From positions 2,232,001 through 2,296,000 of the forward strand of contig VLJF02000046.1 in NCBI GenBank assembly GCA_008360975.2: a stretch of DNA of 64,000 nucleotides. Reading direction: 5' to 3'. Shown here in pieces: positions 21,591-32,179 of this stretch. The position numbers and the translations under genes were made by a program. The notes below the pieces were generated by a model. That model made no database searches. It saw only the letters and a list, made by a program, of their open reading frames with translations, and was not told the origin of the DNA. The number at the start of each line of letters is the position of its first letter. Positions within the stretch are counted from its first letter, which is position 1. The stretch comes from Lichenostomus cassidix. Taxonomy: Eukaryota; Chordata; Aves; Passeriformes; Meliphagidae.

Positions 21591-22740
21591 GCCTCCCAAA
21601 GGCCACCTTTTTGGTGCAGCTGACCATGGCAAGGGTCGCTTCTCATCTGCCCCTTAAACACTGGAGTTCCATGCATTCCTTCTTATGGAGAAGAATCATC
21701 CCTTCTCTCCAGGTGCTCATGGCCAAAATTGGTACTCCTCCAAAATTCCCTATATGCCAGGGTTTCTCCCAGACAAAAGCTACCAGAGCAGACAGATTTG
21801 GCTGCCTTGGTCTCTGGTGGCCGCCTTCAAAACACTGCCTTCTGCCTTCTGCCTTCAAAACACTGGGGCTCCATGCTTTTCTTCTTATGGTGATGACTGG
21901 TCTTTCTCATCCAAGCAGGAATTAGGAAAGACAGACAACATGTTGGAAAGTAACCCTCAGAAATTTGCCTCTTGCCATGGTGAAAAAAAGAACGTTAGAA
22001 CTCAGCAGCTAAAGGCTCGCTGAGTAGAACATTACAAAAATGACCTTGGCCAAAATCAGGGACATGGAAATTCATTTGCCAAAAATCATGTCCGACGAAA
22101 CAAGCACTTCCCAGGGTTTATCTACATTGAAACACTCAAGACTTTCCCATGCCCCCCTCCCCTGCCTCCACTCCTGAGTCCATCCAACCTGTCCTGCCAC
22201 AAGTATCCAGGTTCTCTTTGCTGTTCTTCCGTGGAACAAGACTGTCATCTAGAGCCCTTTTCTGGTAATTTTGGGGAGGGGGCTTTTGTTACTTTATCAG
22301 AAAATAAAGTAACAAAGTCCTCTAGGTCAACTCTTGCAGCTTGCCCTCCTTCAGTGCCTGTGTGGTCCAATTCTGCTGAGTCCCAGATTTCTACCTTACA
22401 GCTTTAATTATCGTTATGAGAACTCAGCCATTTCTAGTTAAAAGATAACTGAGATCTTCTCTACTTTAACAATACTCTAATAAATTTAATCTCTTAGCTA
22501 AACAATCCTCTACTGATTAATCTCTCTAGTGTATATAGGCTTTGGAAATTACACCTCACCAGGTGCGATGCATTAGTCAAGCATTCTGGAGTGTCTAGGC
22601 CTTAAAAGTTACTCCCTAATTTTCTCAGGGTGTTTATCTTGTTAAACTAAACACAGATCTAGACTGAAAACATCTGAAATAGCAAAGTCACAAAACCATC
22701 AATTCCTTAACTCACTACAGCACAGCTCCCTAAAGGACTA
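21591..22740. other. No gene seen; short internal duplication and a hairpin
   Basis: Two related segments about 207 bp apart (near 21650 and 21858) share ccatgc…tcttatgg. At 22287-22318 there is a perfect 13-bp inverted repeat (tttgttactttat / ataaagtaacaaa) with a 6-nt loop. No conserved frame was seen in the AT-rich remainder. Confidence 0.5.
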
Positions 22741-22752
22741 CAAGATTCATAA

Positions 22753-22964
22753 CTAAATATAACTCCTTGTCAATGGTCTGAGTTCCCTAAAGTAAGGAGG
22801 TTCTCCTTCCACCATCTCTACTGCTACCATCCCAAGTGACCAGATGTCCACCTTGGGGCCCTGAGCACCACTGCTCCCAGCAGGGGCCATCCTGTGAGCA
22901 GTCCCTACCACAGAACTCCATTTATTCTGTTCAAGGCCAAACTGGGCAGAGAGGCCAAAATCAG
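22753..22964 (-). pseudogene. PAK-like (STE20 family) kinase exon fragment
   Basis: On the minus strand a canonical acceptor (gtttttgtcctcag) is followed by an open exon with kinase subdomains VII-IX: ADFGLSAQ, WSSVVGTAHRMAP, GPKVDIWSLGMVAVEMVEGEPPYF. The order and wording match p21-activated kinases. The APE motif is lost (Glu missing after MAP) and no other kinase exon adjoins, so it is a fragment. PAK3-like sequences are known to be highly multiplied in songbird genomes, and this is probably one of those relics. Confidence 0.75.
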
Positions 22965-23639
22965 CTGAGGACAAAAACAAATCCTGCTAAAAACAGCTGG
23001 AATGATGAAAAGAAACACAAGAATTCCCCACTCTCAAGCTGACAGTGTCCTGTGGAATGGTGCTGGAAAAGTGGCTGTGCTGTTTCCTCAGAGCTGTAGC
23101 CAAGGAAAGATGGAAGTGGCCACTTAGAGAAACCCTCAAGGTTCATTTAGTGGCTTTGATTTATTCACTTGAAGCTGCAGCTTGGAACTCTGTTCCTCTG
23201 GAAGGGACACACACAAACCAAAGCCACTCCTGACACCCTGCTTCTCTCCAGACCTCTCAGCACTGGGCAGCTTCTCTCAGCTCACAGCAGGGCTCTGTGC
23301 ACTCCCACAAGGAGAACTTCAGATCTGCACCACTCAGAAGCAGCCCCACACCCCACAGCCTGCAAAGCAAACCAGCCAGCACACGGGTTCTGAACTGCCC
23401 CCTCTGCTCCCCCTAAGAACGTTTGGTTTTGCTGGGTTGGTTCCCCCTGCCCCAGCCCCAGCCCAGGGCCAGGAGGTGGCACAGGTTGTCAGCAGGACCA
23501 GGAGCCACCTCCAGTTCCACAACATCCACCCCCACACAGCCCCCTGTGCCAAACAGCAACTTGGCAGTGGCTGAAGAATGAATCCCAACCCCAGCAAAGG
23601 GGAACCTCTGGTGCCCAGCCAGGCCCTGGGGCTGGGCTC

Positions 23640-23880
23640 ACCTGACAACCAGCTGATTGTCAGGTAGATCATGGCCTTGAGGAACAGCCCCAGCCAAAGT
23701 CCATCAGCTTAGCCACACCCGTGGCCAGCTCCAGAATGATGTTCTCAGGCTTCACAACTGCAGGACCCTGCAGCTGGGGCAGAGCCACATGGCCTCCAGC
23801 ACCTGGGGGAACAGCCCTGGGGTCACCTCCTCCAGCAGGAACCTCTGCTCCCTCAGGAATCATGGAGGGCCTGTGAGCAC
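23640..23880 (-). pseudogene. PIM-like kinase fragment (frameshifted)
   Basis: Two minus-strand frames in sequence resemble a PIM kinase. The first reads FLLEEVTPGLFPQVLEAMW (near 23840-23785). A shift and stop follow, then VKPENIILELATGVAKLMDFG (near 23755-23695) with the Mg-binding DFG; the HRD-like catalytic loop is missing its start. A short IYLTISW-like run lies beyond a further break. PIM-like kinases are another multiplied family in passerines. It lies 0.7 kb from the PAK-like exon on the same strand. Confidence 0.65.
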
Positions 23881-23889
23881 TTAAGACAC

Positions 23890-24880
23890 TCCACCAGCAT
23901 TGTGGAGCTGTTGGGGAGACCTAATCACTCCAGGAACTGAAGGCTGATGCAGGAAGCCACAGGAGAACACCCTGATGAGCAGCACCAGCCCTAGAGGCAA
24001 ACAGGGGCGTTGGACTGTAGCGTGACCACGATGCCATCAGTGGAACTAGTGCTGCAAGGAGGTCCGGTAGCCCCCATCCAGGGGATGCCCCAGTGCCCCC
24101 CTTCCCCTCCCCACCGGGGCTGGGCATTCCCCAGCTGGGATGCTCTGTGTCCCCTGGTGACCCCACGCCCATTCCCCCTTCACTGTCCAGGCTTCCATAT
24201 TCCTGGGCCTCAGCTCATCCCTGCCCATCCCAGCTCAGCTTCTCTCTCTGGCCCCAGTCTCTCACCAGCTCAGCCCACCGGGAGATGTGATCCTGGGCCA
24301 TGTGTTGATCTCTCCCTGCAAGCCCAGGGGAGCAGCAGGCTGAGCCATCTGCTGCTCATCCACCAGCCCCTCCAAGCCCCTCTTCCTCCATCCCCTCCAC
24401 TCCTGCCACTCACCAGGGTGCCCAAGGGGTCCCTGAGCTGCAGCTGCTGCTCCCCAGCCTCGGGACCACCCAGTTCTGCTTCTAAATGGGCTCCTCCATC
24501 TTCCCTGTGTGCAGGACCCAGCCATCCCCAACCGCCCCAGGCTGGGCTTCCCGACCCACCCTGGGCACTGGCAGTGCAGGGCTGCACTCGGGCAGCTGCC
24601 CCATGCAGGAGGCTCCCTACTCCCCACCATTCCGGGGCTGGTCTGGCAGCTGCTGGAATCTGGAGTTTGGAGCACTCTGTGCAACAAGGAGGAATTCTGG
24701 GGTTTGAATTTCCAGGCTTGAGACACTGGCGCTGCTGTTATCAGTCATGCCCTGAAGGGCTGGAGCACAGAGAATGGAGCCAGAGCCAGAGCCCAGATCT
24801 GCAGGGAGCCCAGGAGACCCTCGTGCCAGGAACATTCCCCTCAGCTTTTCCATGGCCAGGAGGGAGCAGCAGCCAACAGG
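23890..24880. other. GC-rich stretch without recognisable gene
   Basis: Open frames exist on both strands (for example 24010-25041 plus), but codon content is dominated by Pro, Ser and Leu from GC bias. No domain, splice-site set or repeat family was recognised. Confidence 0.5.
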
Positions 24881-25231
24881 ATGAGCCGGAATGTGCTGAC
24901 CACAAATTCCCTACGTGTCCCAGGAATCTGTGTTTTGGCCATGCTGGTCCTCGTCCATGCAGGGAGCAGAGCCCTCCACAGCCAGGCAGGGATTGCAGCT
25001 CGCTGCCCTGGCTCTGTGCTCCCCACTCCAGCCCCCACTGACACCCTGCTGTCCTCATTGTCCCTCACAGGTGACCTGGAGCTCTTCCTGCTGCCCCTCC
25101 CTGGGAACACAGAGCCTGTCCTGGCCCTGCTGGCACAGCTGCCCCTCATCAGTGCTGCCAGCCCTGTGGCCACACACCCTCCTGCCCTGGCAGGGCTCAG
25201 CCCAGGCCCTTCCCAGGTCCTGATGCCCTAG
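24881..25231 (+). CDS. Hypothetical small ORF with signal-peptide-like start
   Basis: A 116-codon frame from ATG 24881 to TAG 25229-25231. Residues 12-31 (LRVPGICVLAMLVLVHAGSR) look like a signal peptide with a possible cleavage near Ala/Ser 28-32; the rest is Leu/Pro/Ala-rich. A pyrimidine-rich tract with cag near 25070 could be an internal acceptor, so the frame may instead be parts of two exons. I know no family for it. It could be a chance frame in GC-rich DNA. Confidence 0.25.
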   Translation: MSRNVLTTNSLRVPGICVLAMLVLVHAGSRALHSQAGIAARCPGSVLPTPAPTDTLLSSLSLTGDLELFLLPLPGNTEPVLALLAQLPLISAASPVATHPPALAGLSPGPSQVLMP

Positions 25232-25344
25232 GGCAGGGCTGGGAGAAGGTGGCAGCAGCCCTGAGGGCAGCTGGAGCTCCACAGCTCCTGGGCTGGATTC
25301 TGCTGTCAGTTCTGTCCTTCCCACTCGCCAAACCCCCATGGCTG

Positions 25345-25640
25345 CTCCATCTTAGAGCTGCTCAAGATCCCTTTCAAGGCCATCGAGTCCAACTTGTGAC
25401 CAATCCCCACCTTGTCACCCAGCCCAGAGCACTGAGTGTCACATCCAGTCATTCTTTGGACACTACCAGCGATGGAGACTCTACCACCTCCCTGGGCAGC
25501 CCCTTCCAAGGCCTGACCACCCTTTCCTGGCCAACCTGAACCTTCCCTGGCACAGCTTGAGGCCCTTTCCTCTTGTCCTGTCACCTCTTGCCTGGGAGAA
25601 GAGCCTGACCCCTACCTGGCTACAACCTCCTGCCAGGGAG
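25345..25640 (-). mobile_element. CR1 LINE 3' fragment
   Basis: Reverse complement of the CR1 3' region: ccatcgagtccaacttgtgacc near 25380, ctaccacctccctgggcagcc near 25480, tgccagggagt at the end. It is diverged from the CR1 copies in the OR units and belongs to an older insertion. Confidence 0.8.
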
Positions 25641-27330
25641 TACAGCAGGATTCTTCCTTTCTTGGACCCTCTCCTCCTCTTTGCTTTCCAAAACAAAAGA
25701 TGAGTCATGGGAGGACTATAAAGAAATCCCACATCAGGATTTGGGATTGGATGTTCATCCATTTCTTCTGTCTACAGGGACAACTAAGTGTCTCCCTCCT
25801 CCCCTGCCCAATATCCAACAGCAGATAGTCCACAGGCCAGCGTTCCTCTCCCTGGGAACACCATGAGGGAAGTTTGATGACTTCTGCAGCACTGAGAGAG
25901 GAGAAGGCAGGAACTCTCATTTCTTTCTTTTCCATGCCTAAGGAGACTCATGCAATGGTAAAAGGAGCTGTTAGTGGAGCTGCCCTGCAGGGCTCCAGCC
26001 CAGAGCAGAGGCTTTGGGGAGGTCAGGTGTGGTCCCACCTGCAGGTTGGGCTCTCTCCTGGGTCAGTCAGGGGCTGCTGGTGTGGGGCAGCCAAGCAAAG
26101 AGGAACTGTCCCAACAGTGGTGAAGTTTGGCAACAACTGTGAGACACAGGCCAGAGACAGCAATAATGACAGGTTAAAGGTGTGTCAGAAACAGGGCTAA
26201 TTCTCCTCAAATCGCTTCTCAAAATGCAGCAATTTAGTCTGTGGCATTGCTAGAAGTGTGTGACCTACATTGTTTCCCTGAATTCAATAAACCTCTACCA
26301 TAGATGGATACCATTTCCTTGGAATGGACAAAAGAATGTGTGCAAGACTCATGCGCCTTCCTACTTTCTCTGGTCTGAGGGCAAAAGTATCTTTTCCTGT
26401 TCAGCTGTGCTGCTCCTTTGCACTCTGGTGGCTCAAACAGTGGAAACAGGAACTTCAAACCATTGTAAGGACTTGGGAAATTTCAGTGAGAATAGATTAT
26501 CTGGAGCTACACTTGATCTGTCTTCTATCACTCAGTGGACTTGGAGCAGATTCTTCATAAATGATGCATGGGAAGGAGTAAATATGGAGTAAATCTGATT
26601 TTTCTACTTGTGTGATGTAATTCAGCCTTGAAAAGGAGTGATGCTTTTAGCCACCGGTGTATACACGTGTCTAAAGTACGTGAATTATCTGGTAGTTCCA
26701 CATTTATCCTGAAGCTTTGTACTCAACTGCTGATTTTTTCCTGATGTTGCTCATTTTAGCTTCAATATTTGCAAAATAATGCAGGTAAGAGGAAACAAGA
26801 AATTTAAAAGTTTTAAAAAAACAAGATCAACCTCTGACAAAACTGCAAGAAAGGTTTGGGGATTTTTTATTGTATAGGTTTTTTCATTAATTATTTTGCC
26901 AGTAGATATGTTGCTCTTAACTACTTCTTTATGCCTTTTGAACACAGATATTTATAATGACTTCTTTTAGTATTTTTTTTGCCTTTTGAACCCCATGGTA
27001 CAACAGACTAGTTGTTCAATCAAAATTAGTTTTCTATCCCAAACAGACTGAAAAAAATATAGTTTCTTTATCCCAAAGACACTAAACTCTCTGTGTTTTG
27101 TGTCCCATCTCACACAACCGGTCCCTCTATCTCCACAGGGGATTTCTGCCCAGGGCAGCCGTGTGGCAATATTGACACCCCGAGCACAGCCTTTCGGGCC
27201 GCTGTGAAGGCATTTGGAACTGCACGGACGTTCTTCAGCAGCAGTGCCTGTCTTTAGTTTCTCTGTGTTTATTCCCTCTATCTTCATCCTCTCTGTCTCT
27301 CTCCCCTGCCCAGCCGAGCAGAGCTGGCGG
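25641..27330. other. No clear gene; unassigned open frame 26260-26592
   Basis: Mostly unique AT-richer sequence. The frame at 26260-26592 (plus, 110 codons) has a hydrophobic stretch (CSAVLLLCTLVAQT) followed by Asn-X-Ser sites and Trp-rich residues. That is suggestive of a secreted or envelope-like N-terminus, but I cannot assign it. From 26600 to 27300 I see nothing. Confidence 0.35.
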
Positions 27331-27880
27331 GAGCCGCGCTCCCCTCAGCGCCCCTGAGCAATGGCGGCAGCAATGGCGGCGCCGCTCCCTCAGTGCTGCC
27401 CCGGGGCCGAGCGGGCGCCCTTTGGCGCCGAGACGGGACCGCGGCTCCTCCGGCATTGCCCCGCTCGGCCATGGCCGCCCCCGCCGAGCCCGGGCACTCG
27501 CCCGGCTCCAGAGAGCCGCCGGCGCTGCTGCGGCTGAAGTGCAAACGCCCTGCGCGGAGGAGCGACCCCGCCGCCGCCGCTGCCCCCGAGCCCTTCTCCA
27601 GCCCGGACAAGGCGCCGCAGCGGGCGGGGAGCCCTCGGCAGCGCCCTTGTGGCAGCCGCACCGAGCCCCGGCACCGGGCTGTGTCCCCGGGGCGCCGCAG
27701 AGCCCAGGGCACACACGGGCAGGGCACTCGGCGCCATCGCCCCCAGCCCCGCAGCCCCTTTGGAACCGGCCCGGGGCTCGCCCTGCCTCCTCCAAGGCCC
27801 TGCTGGGCTCCAGCTGTTGCTCAGCGCTGCGTGGGGATCTTGTGCTCGGCCCGAGCGGGCTTTGTTTGCAGCCAGGGGTG
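27331..27880. promoter_or_regulatory. CpG island
   Basis: About 550 bp of very GC-rich DNA with dense CG dinucleotides (for example around 27380-27480 and 27545-27670), unlike the CpG-poor surroundings. ATG codons in good context occur on both strands (plus 27471, atggccgcc; minus near 27473). The short plus-strand frame from 27471 is Arg/Pro-rich and not firmly recognisable. It is probably a promoter, possibly bidirectional, of a gene whose body is degraded or not recognised here. Confidence 0.6.
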
Positions 27881-28449
27881 CTGAGGGTCACTCGAGAAAT
27901 GTCACTGCAAGGGCAGTTTTTGAAATTATCAGCCCAGTGCTTCCTTTGTGCTGTCCTTTACGGTGTTGTTTTATTCCACCTTTAGAGCCTGGCTGTGAAG
28001 AGAAGCTCCCCAGGAGAGCAGAGCCTGCTGAAACATTCGACATCTTCACCCTAAGCAAGGGATGAAAGAGCACACAGTGCTGAAAAGATTCCAGCTGTTA
28101 TCAGGGCACACAGAATGCTGAAGTGTTTAACTTGGTATTTGGTGGTCCATGTCTGTATAAAAGAATGCCCTAAAATGTCAGCTTTTAAGAAAATGTCCTA
28201 GGCTGATGTTTCCAGTGCTGGTGACAGTCTTTTAAACCCAGCCTTCTGCCTGACCTCTCTGCTGTTATATTTCCATGGACAGAGGTTGTTATCTTTCAAC
28301 CCTTCCCATGGGCAGGCTGTGTTCAGCCATCTCCAGGACAGCAGGGCCACATCCCACATCACTGTGATCTGGGAAGACAAAATCCATCATTCCAGATGTC
28401 CTCCACTTCCTTTTTACCATAAATTTGCTCCTGGCAGTGGGGTTTGTGC
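27881..28449. other. No gene seen
   Basis: Unique sequence right of the CpG island with no frame, repeat or splice pair that I can support. Confidence 0.5.
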
Positions 28450-28945
28450 AGAAAAAGGAGACCACTCTGACACTTCAAGGTACATGAAACAAAGGAAACC
28501 ATTGTGATGCAGCGGGACCACATGGAACCAAGGGTCCATTGTGACACTACAGGACCTCATGGAACCAAGGAGACCATGCTGACACTGTGGGGCCCCATGG
28601 AACCACATATGCATTGTGAAACAGTTTGGGACTTCATGGTCCCAGTTGTCCATTGTGACAATGCATGACCAAGGAGACTGTGGTCTTGCTCACTGTTTAT
28701 GCAAAACTTTTGTATTCCTAATCAAATCAAGGAGGCAATTGTTACCCAGCTAGGCTTTGTGGAACCAAGGAGACCATTGTGACACTGCAGATCCAAGAGA
28801 ACATGGTGACTCTACGGAACCTCATTGAATCATGGGTTCATTGTGACACTTTAGAATTAAGGAAAGCATTTTTGACAGTGTGGAACCTCATGGAACCAAG
28901 GGGCATTTGTGACACAGTGAGGCCTTGTGGAACCAAGGAGTCCAA
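28450..28945 (+). repeat. ~37-bp satellite array 2
   Basis: About ten units of the gaccattgtgacac…catggaaccaagg family, interrupted by a non-unit stretch near 28670-28745. It lies 5' of OR unit 2. Confidence 0.85.
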
Positions 28946-29439
28946 ATGTCTAAAACATTACTTGCAGGGTTCTGCCTTGGGGAAGGGGAATCGTCTTGGT
29001 GGCAGCTTGGGATTAGCACATACTTGAGGAGGGTGTCTGTTTCCAGCGGGGAAACTTAAGAGTTTTAGATTGCTTCAAAGAAAAAAAAAAAAGGAAAAAA
29101 CCCCTCTTTGCCTGTGTACAGCCAGTTCTCTAAGCAAAGCTGGTGCCAGGTGAGTGAGGAGAGACAGCATGGGGTTGGGGAATGTGGAGCAAGGTTGTCC
29201 ACACTGGGTCAGACCTCAAGGCACAGCTTCTCTGACCAGACCAGACCTCCTGAGGAGAGACCCTGGATCAATATCAATCACAGAATGCTGCAATCACCTC
29301 TTCTCTAAAGAGAACAGTAATAAAATACATGCTTTAAAATAGGAATATGTATTTCTTACAAGCTCTTTGAAATATTTCTCCATAACTGTAGTAGGAAACC
29401 TTCCTAATGAACTGCATTAGACCAGAGGGAAATCGAGGC
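28946..29439. other. No gene seen
   Basis: Contains an A-rich run near 29080-29100. No feature recognised. Confidence 0.5.
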
Positions 29440-30115
29440 ACAGCCATGGTTTGTCAGGACTTGCTTAATCCTAATGAGCCCTGTGGTGCATTTGGTGCTG
29501 AGCCCTTGAGCCTCAGGGCTTGAGAGGAGATTTCACAAACCTTTCCAGGAGTCAAAGTCAGAAGAAAAACCCAAAGTGTCTCCAAGCACTAATGGTTCCC
29601 ACTAAGGTCCATCCCCAACACAGGCTCCTCCTGGACTCCTTGGAGGAGAGAATTGGAGGCCATGATTGCACAAAAACCTCTCAGAGAATCAGTGTGGGAA
29701 GGAAAAAGGAAAATACCTTGAAAAAATTAAGTACTCGAGACATTAATGAGGCCACTGAGTGTCATTACTAACAAGGGCTCTCAAGGGATTAATTAAAGCA
29801 GATAATTGGAGGCCATAATTACACAAACCTCTCAGAGACTCAGGGACAAAAAGAAGGACTTTAATAAACCCTGAGTACCTTGAAGCATTAATGAGCCCCA
29901 CTGAGTGTTGTTACTGACAGAGAATCTCAAGGGACTCATTACAGCAGATAATTGGAGGCCATGATTGCACAAAGCTCTCAGAGACTTCAAGGCAAAAGTA
30001 AAAACTCAAAGTCCTTTGACAAACCTGCAGTCCCTGGGAGCATGAAGGAGCCCTCAGGGCCATTCCTGACCAAGGCTCCCCAGGGACTCCTTCCAGCAGA
30101 TCCCTGAGGCCACTG
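29440..30115 (+). repeat. ~150-bp tandem repeat
   Basis: Units begin with (gat/gag)aattggaggccatgattgcac at about 29650, 29800 and 29947, with a more diverged neighbour on each side; spacing is about 148-150 bp. Each unit contains attaatgagcccactgag- and ctctcagagactca-like segments. Confidence 0.75.
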
Positions 30116-30734
30116 GGACAGGTGGGTAGGGGGGGTGCTGAGGTCAGGACAAGGGGGTGACAGTGCCCAGCCTTGCTGGGGCTGTGCCAGGAGGTCCCAG
30201 TGCCTCAGGACAAGGTGTCTCCTCACAGCTCTTGGTGGTATAGAAGCTGCTGTGCCCAAGGGCACCAAGACTTGGCTTCTGTTTGTCCCACCCTGTCATC
30301 ACTGCCTCCAAATTCTTCCTCTAACTGGAACCTGGGGACACTTTCTAATTCATGTTCCTCATTGGGACCCATTAAAACTTCCAGAAACATTGACATTTGA
30401 TTCTAACTTTGAATTCGTGAGAGGTTTCTGTAACTCCCTCCCAGGGACTGATGTCCAGGGCCTCAGCACCAAAACCCCAAGAGGGTCATTAAAGTCCTTG
30501 TGCTGTTGCTGTGCTGCTGAGCTGGGCTGGGCTCCTGGCACAGAGGGATCTCCTGGCAACCAAGAAGAGCTTCAAAAAGACATTTCTCCTGAGGAGCAGT
30601 TTCTCTCCCAGCCCAGCAGGGCTGAGTGTGCTGCCTGCAGGTACCTGAGAGGAGTGAAGCAGAGAGAGGCTTAAAGCAACTGGAAGGACAATTCTGAGCT
30701 TATTCATGGAGAAATCTTCACAGCTTCTGACACA
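30116..30734 (+). repeat. 5' flank and probable first exon of OR unit 2
   Basis: From about 30290 it aligns with the 5' flanks of OR units 1 and 3 (tcatcactgcctcca, gtgctgttgctgtgctgctgagctggg). The inferred first exon ends at the donor at 30735. No TATA box is evident. Confidence 0.6.
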
Positions 30735-32156
30735 GTAAGTCTCTGGCTGCAGGGATCTTCTAAAGCTGACACATGACAGCACTGATATGACTGTAAGGAT
30801 GGCTCTGCTGGTGTTTCTGGGTTGGGGGAGGATGTGCTGCAGAGCGGGGCTGCCCTGGGCACTGTCAGAGGGACAGGGCAGGACAGCTCCTGCTGCCAGG
30901 GATGGCTGCAGGCTGGGAAGGTGGGGGTGCAGCCAGGGGTGCCCAGGGCTGTCCTGCAGAGCAGCTCCTGCAGCCCTGAGGGCTCTTTGCCAGGGCAGGG
31001 GATCTGCCAGCTGCCCTGAGCAGCAGAGCTCTTGTGTCCCCTGGCAGCCAGCACAGCCCTCAGCCCGGGGGCTCGGGGCCCTCAGTCCCCTCCTGGGCCG
31101 GCAGAGCAGCACCAGAGATGAAGGGCATCTCTCCTGCCATTGCCCATTCCCTGCTGACCAGGGCCTGAGGGCGACTGTCCTGCACTGCTGCTGCCTGCAA
31201 GGGGCTGTGCAGGGCTGGGCAGGGAAAGGCTTTTCCTCAGGGCTCGGCTGTCTCTCTCCTTGCCTTGCTCAGCTGCTCGTGGCATTGCTGACAGGCTCTC
31301 TGGCAATGGCAGTTGCAGCTGCAGGGTCAGGCGCAGCCCTTGGGGCTCCTCCTGTGCAGGGTGAGCACAGCAATGAGGTGTCCCAGCTCCCTCTGCCCTG
31401 GGCAGCTCTGGGCAGGGCAGGCTGGCAGGCTGGCAATGAAATGACTCTTCTCAAGCAGTTCCATGGCCAGGACCCTTGCTGTGTCCTCGGGGTGTCCATC
31501 CAAGCTGTGAGCTGCCTTCCAGGGGACACTGGGGGACAGGAGTGTCCTTGGCCAGCAGTGGGGCTGAGACTCTGAGAAAGGCTGAGCCATTTGGCTCTGC
31601 TGTGAGTCCCTCTGCTCTCAGCTGTGTCAGGGTGATTTTCAGGGGAACACAGGGACTGCCCTTGATCTCAGAAAGGGCAGCTGGGAACAGATGGAGCACC
31701 AGAGCAGCTCCCCTCACCCTTCACTGAGTTACAGCCAATCCTCTTGCCTTGCACAGTTCTCTCTGTTCTCCCTGAGCACAGCAGGAAATCCTCTCAAACT
31801 GCCTTTGGCTGTCACTGTTCCTCAGCCCTGGGACAGGAGATGCTGCCAAGCTCCTCTGCCTTAGGGGCAGTTTGGTCTGATGAAGTCCAACCCAGGACTG
31901 GTCCCTGTCCCCCATTCCCATGACCAAACTGCTGCAGAGCAGAGCTGACTCCTCGGTGTCCATGGGCAGAGCCACTGCTTGTCACAGCAACAGGGCCAGA
32001 TCCCAGCAGAGCTGCAGGCATGGGGCTGGAGGAAGAGCTCTGAGAAAAGGGAAATTGGGTGAAACAGAGTCGGAGGGGCAGGGCTGGGAGAAAGGGCTGG
32101 GACATTGCTCAGGAATGTCTCGCCTAACTTCTCACTGTCCTTTTCTCCCTGAACAG
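30735..32156 (+). other. Inferred 5'-UTR intron of OR gene 2
   Basis: Donor acaca|GTAAGTctc (GT 30735-30736) and acceptor ccttttctccctgaacag (AG ends 32156), 1,422 bp, conserved with units 1 and 3. A frame of about 260 codons inside it (30787-31575) is not kept intact in unit 3 and is taken as noncoding. Confidence 0.6.
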
Positions 32157-32179
32157 GTTCCCATGGCCAGAGGCTCAAA

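Noticed and set aside
30787..31575. Open frame of about 260 codons in the inferred intron of OR unit 2, with a similar frame in unit 1 (12230-11451)
   Set aside because: In unit 3 the corresponding frame shifts (45628-46011 against 45663-46418), the composition is GC-driven and no domain is visible, so conservation reflects recent duplication rather than coding.
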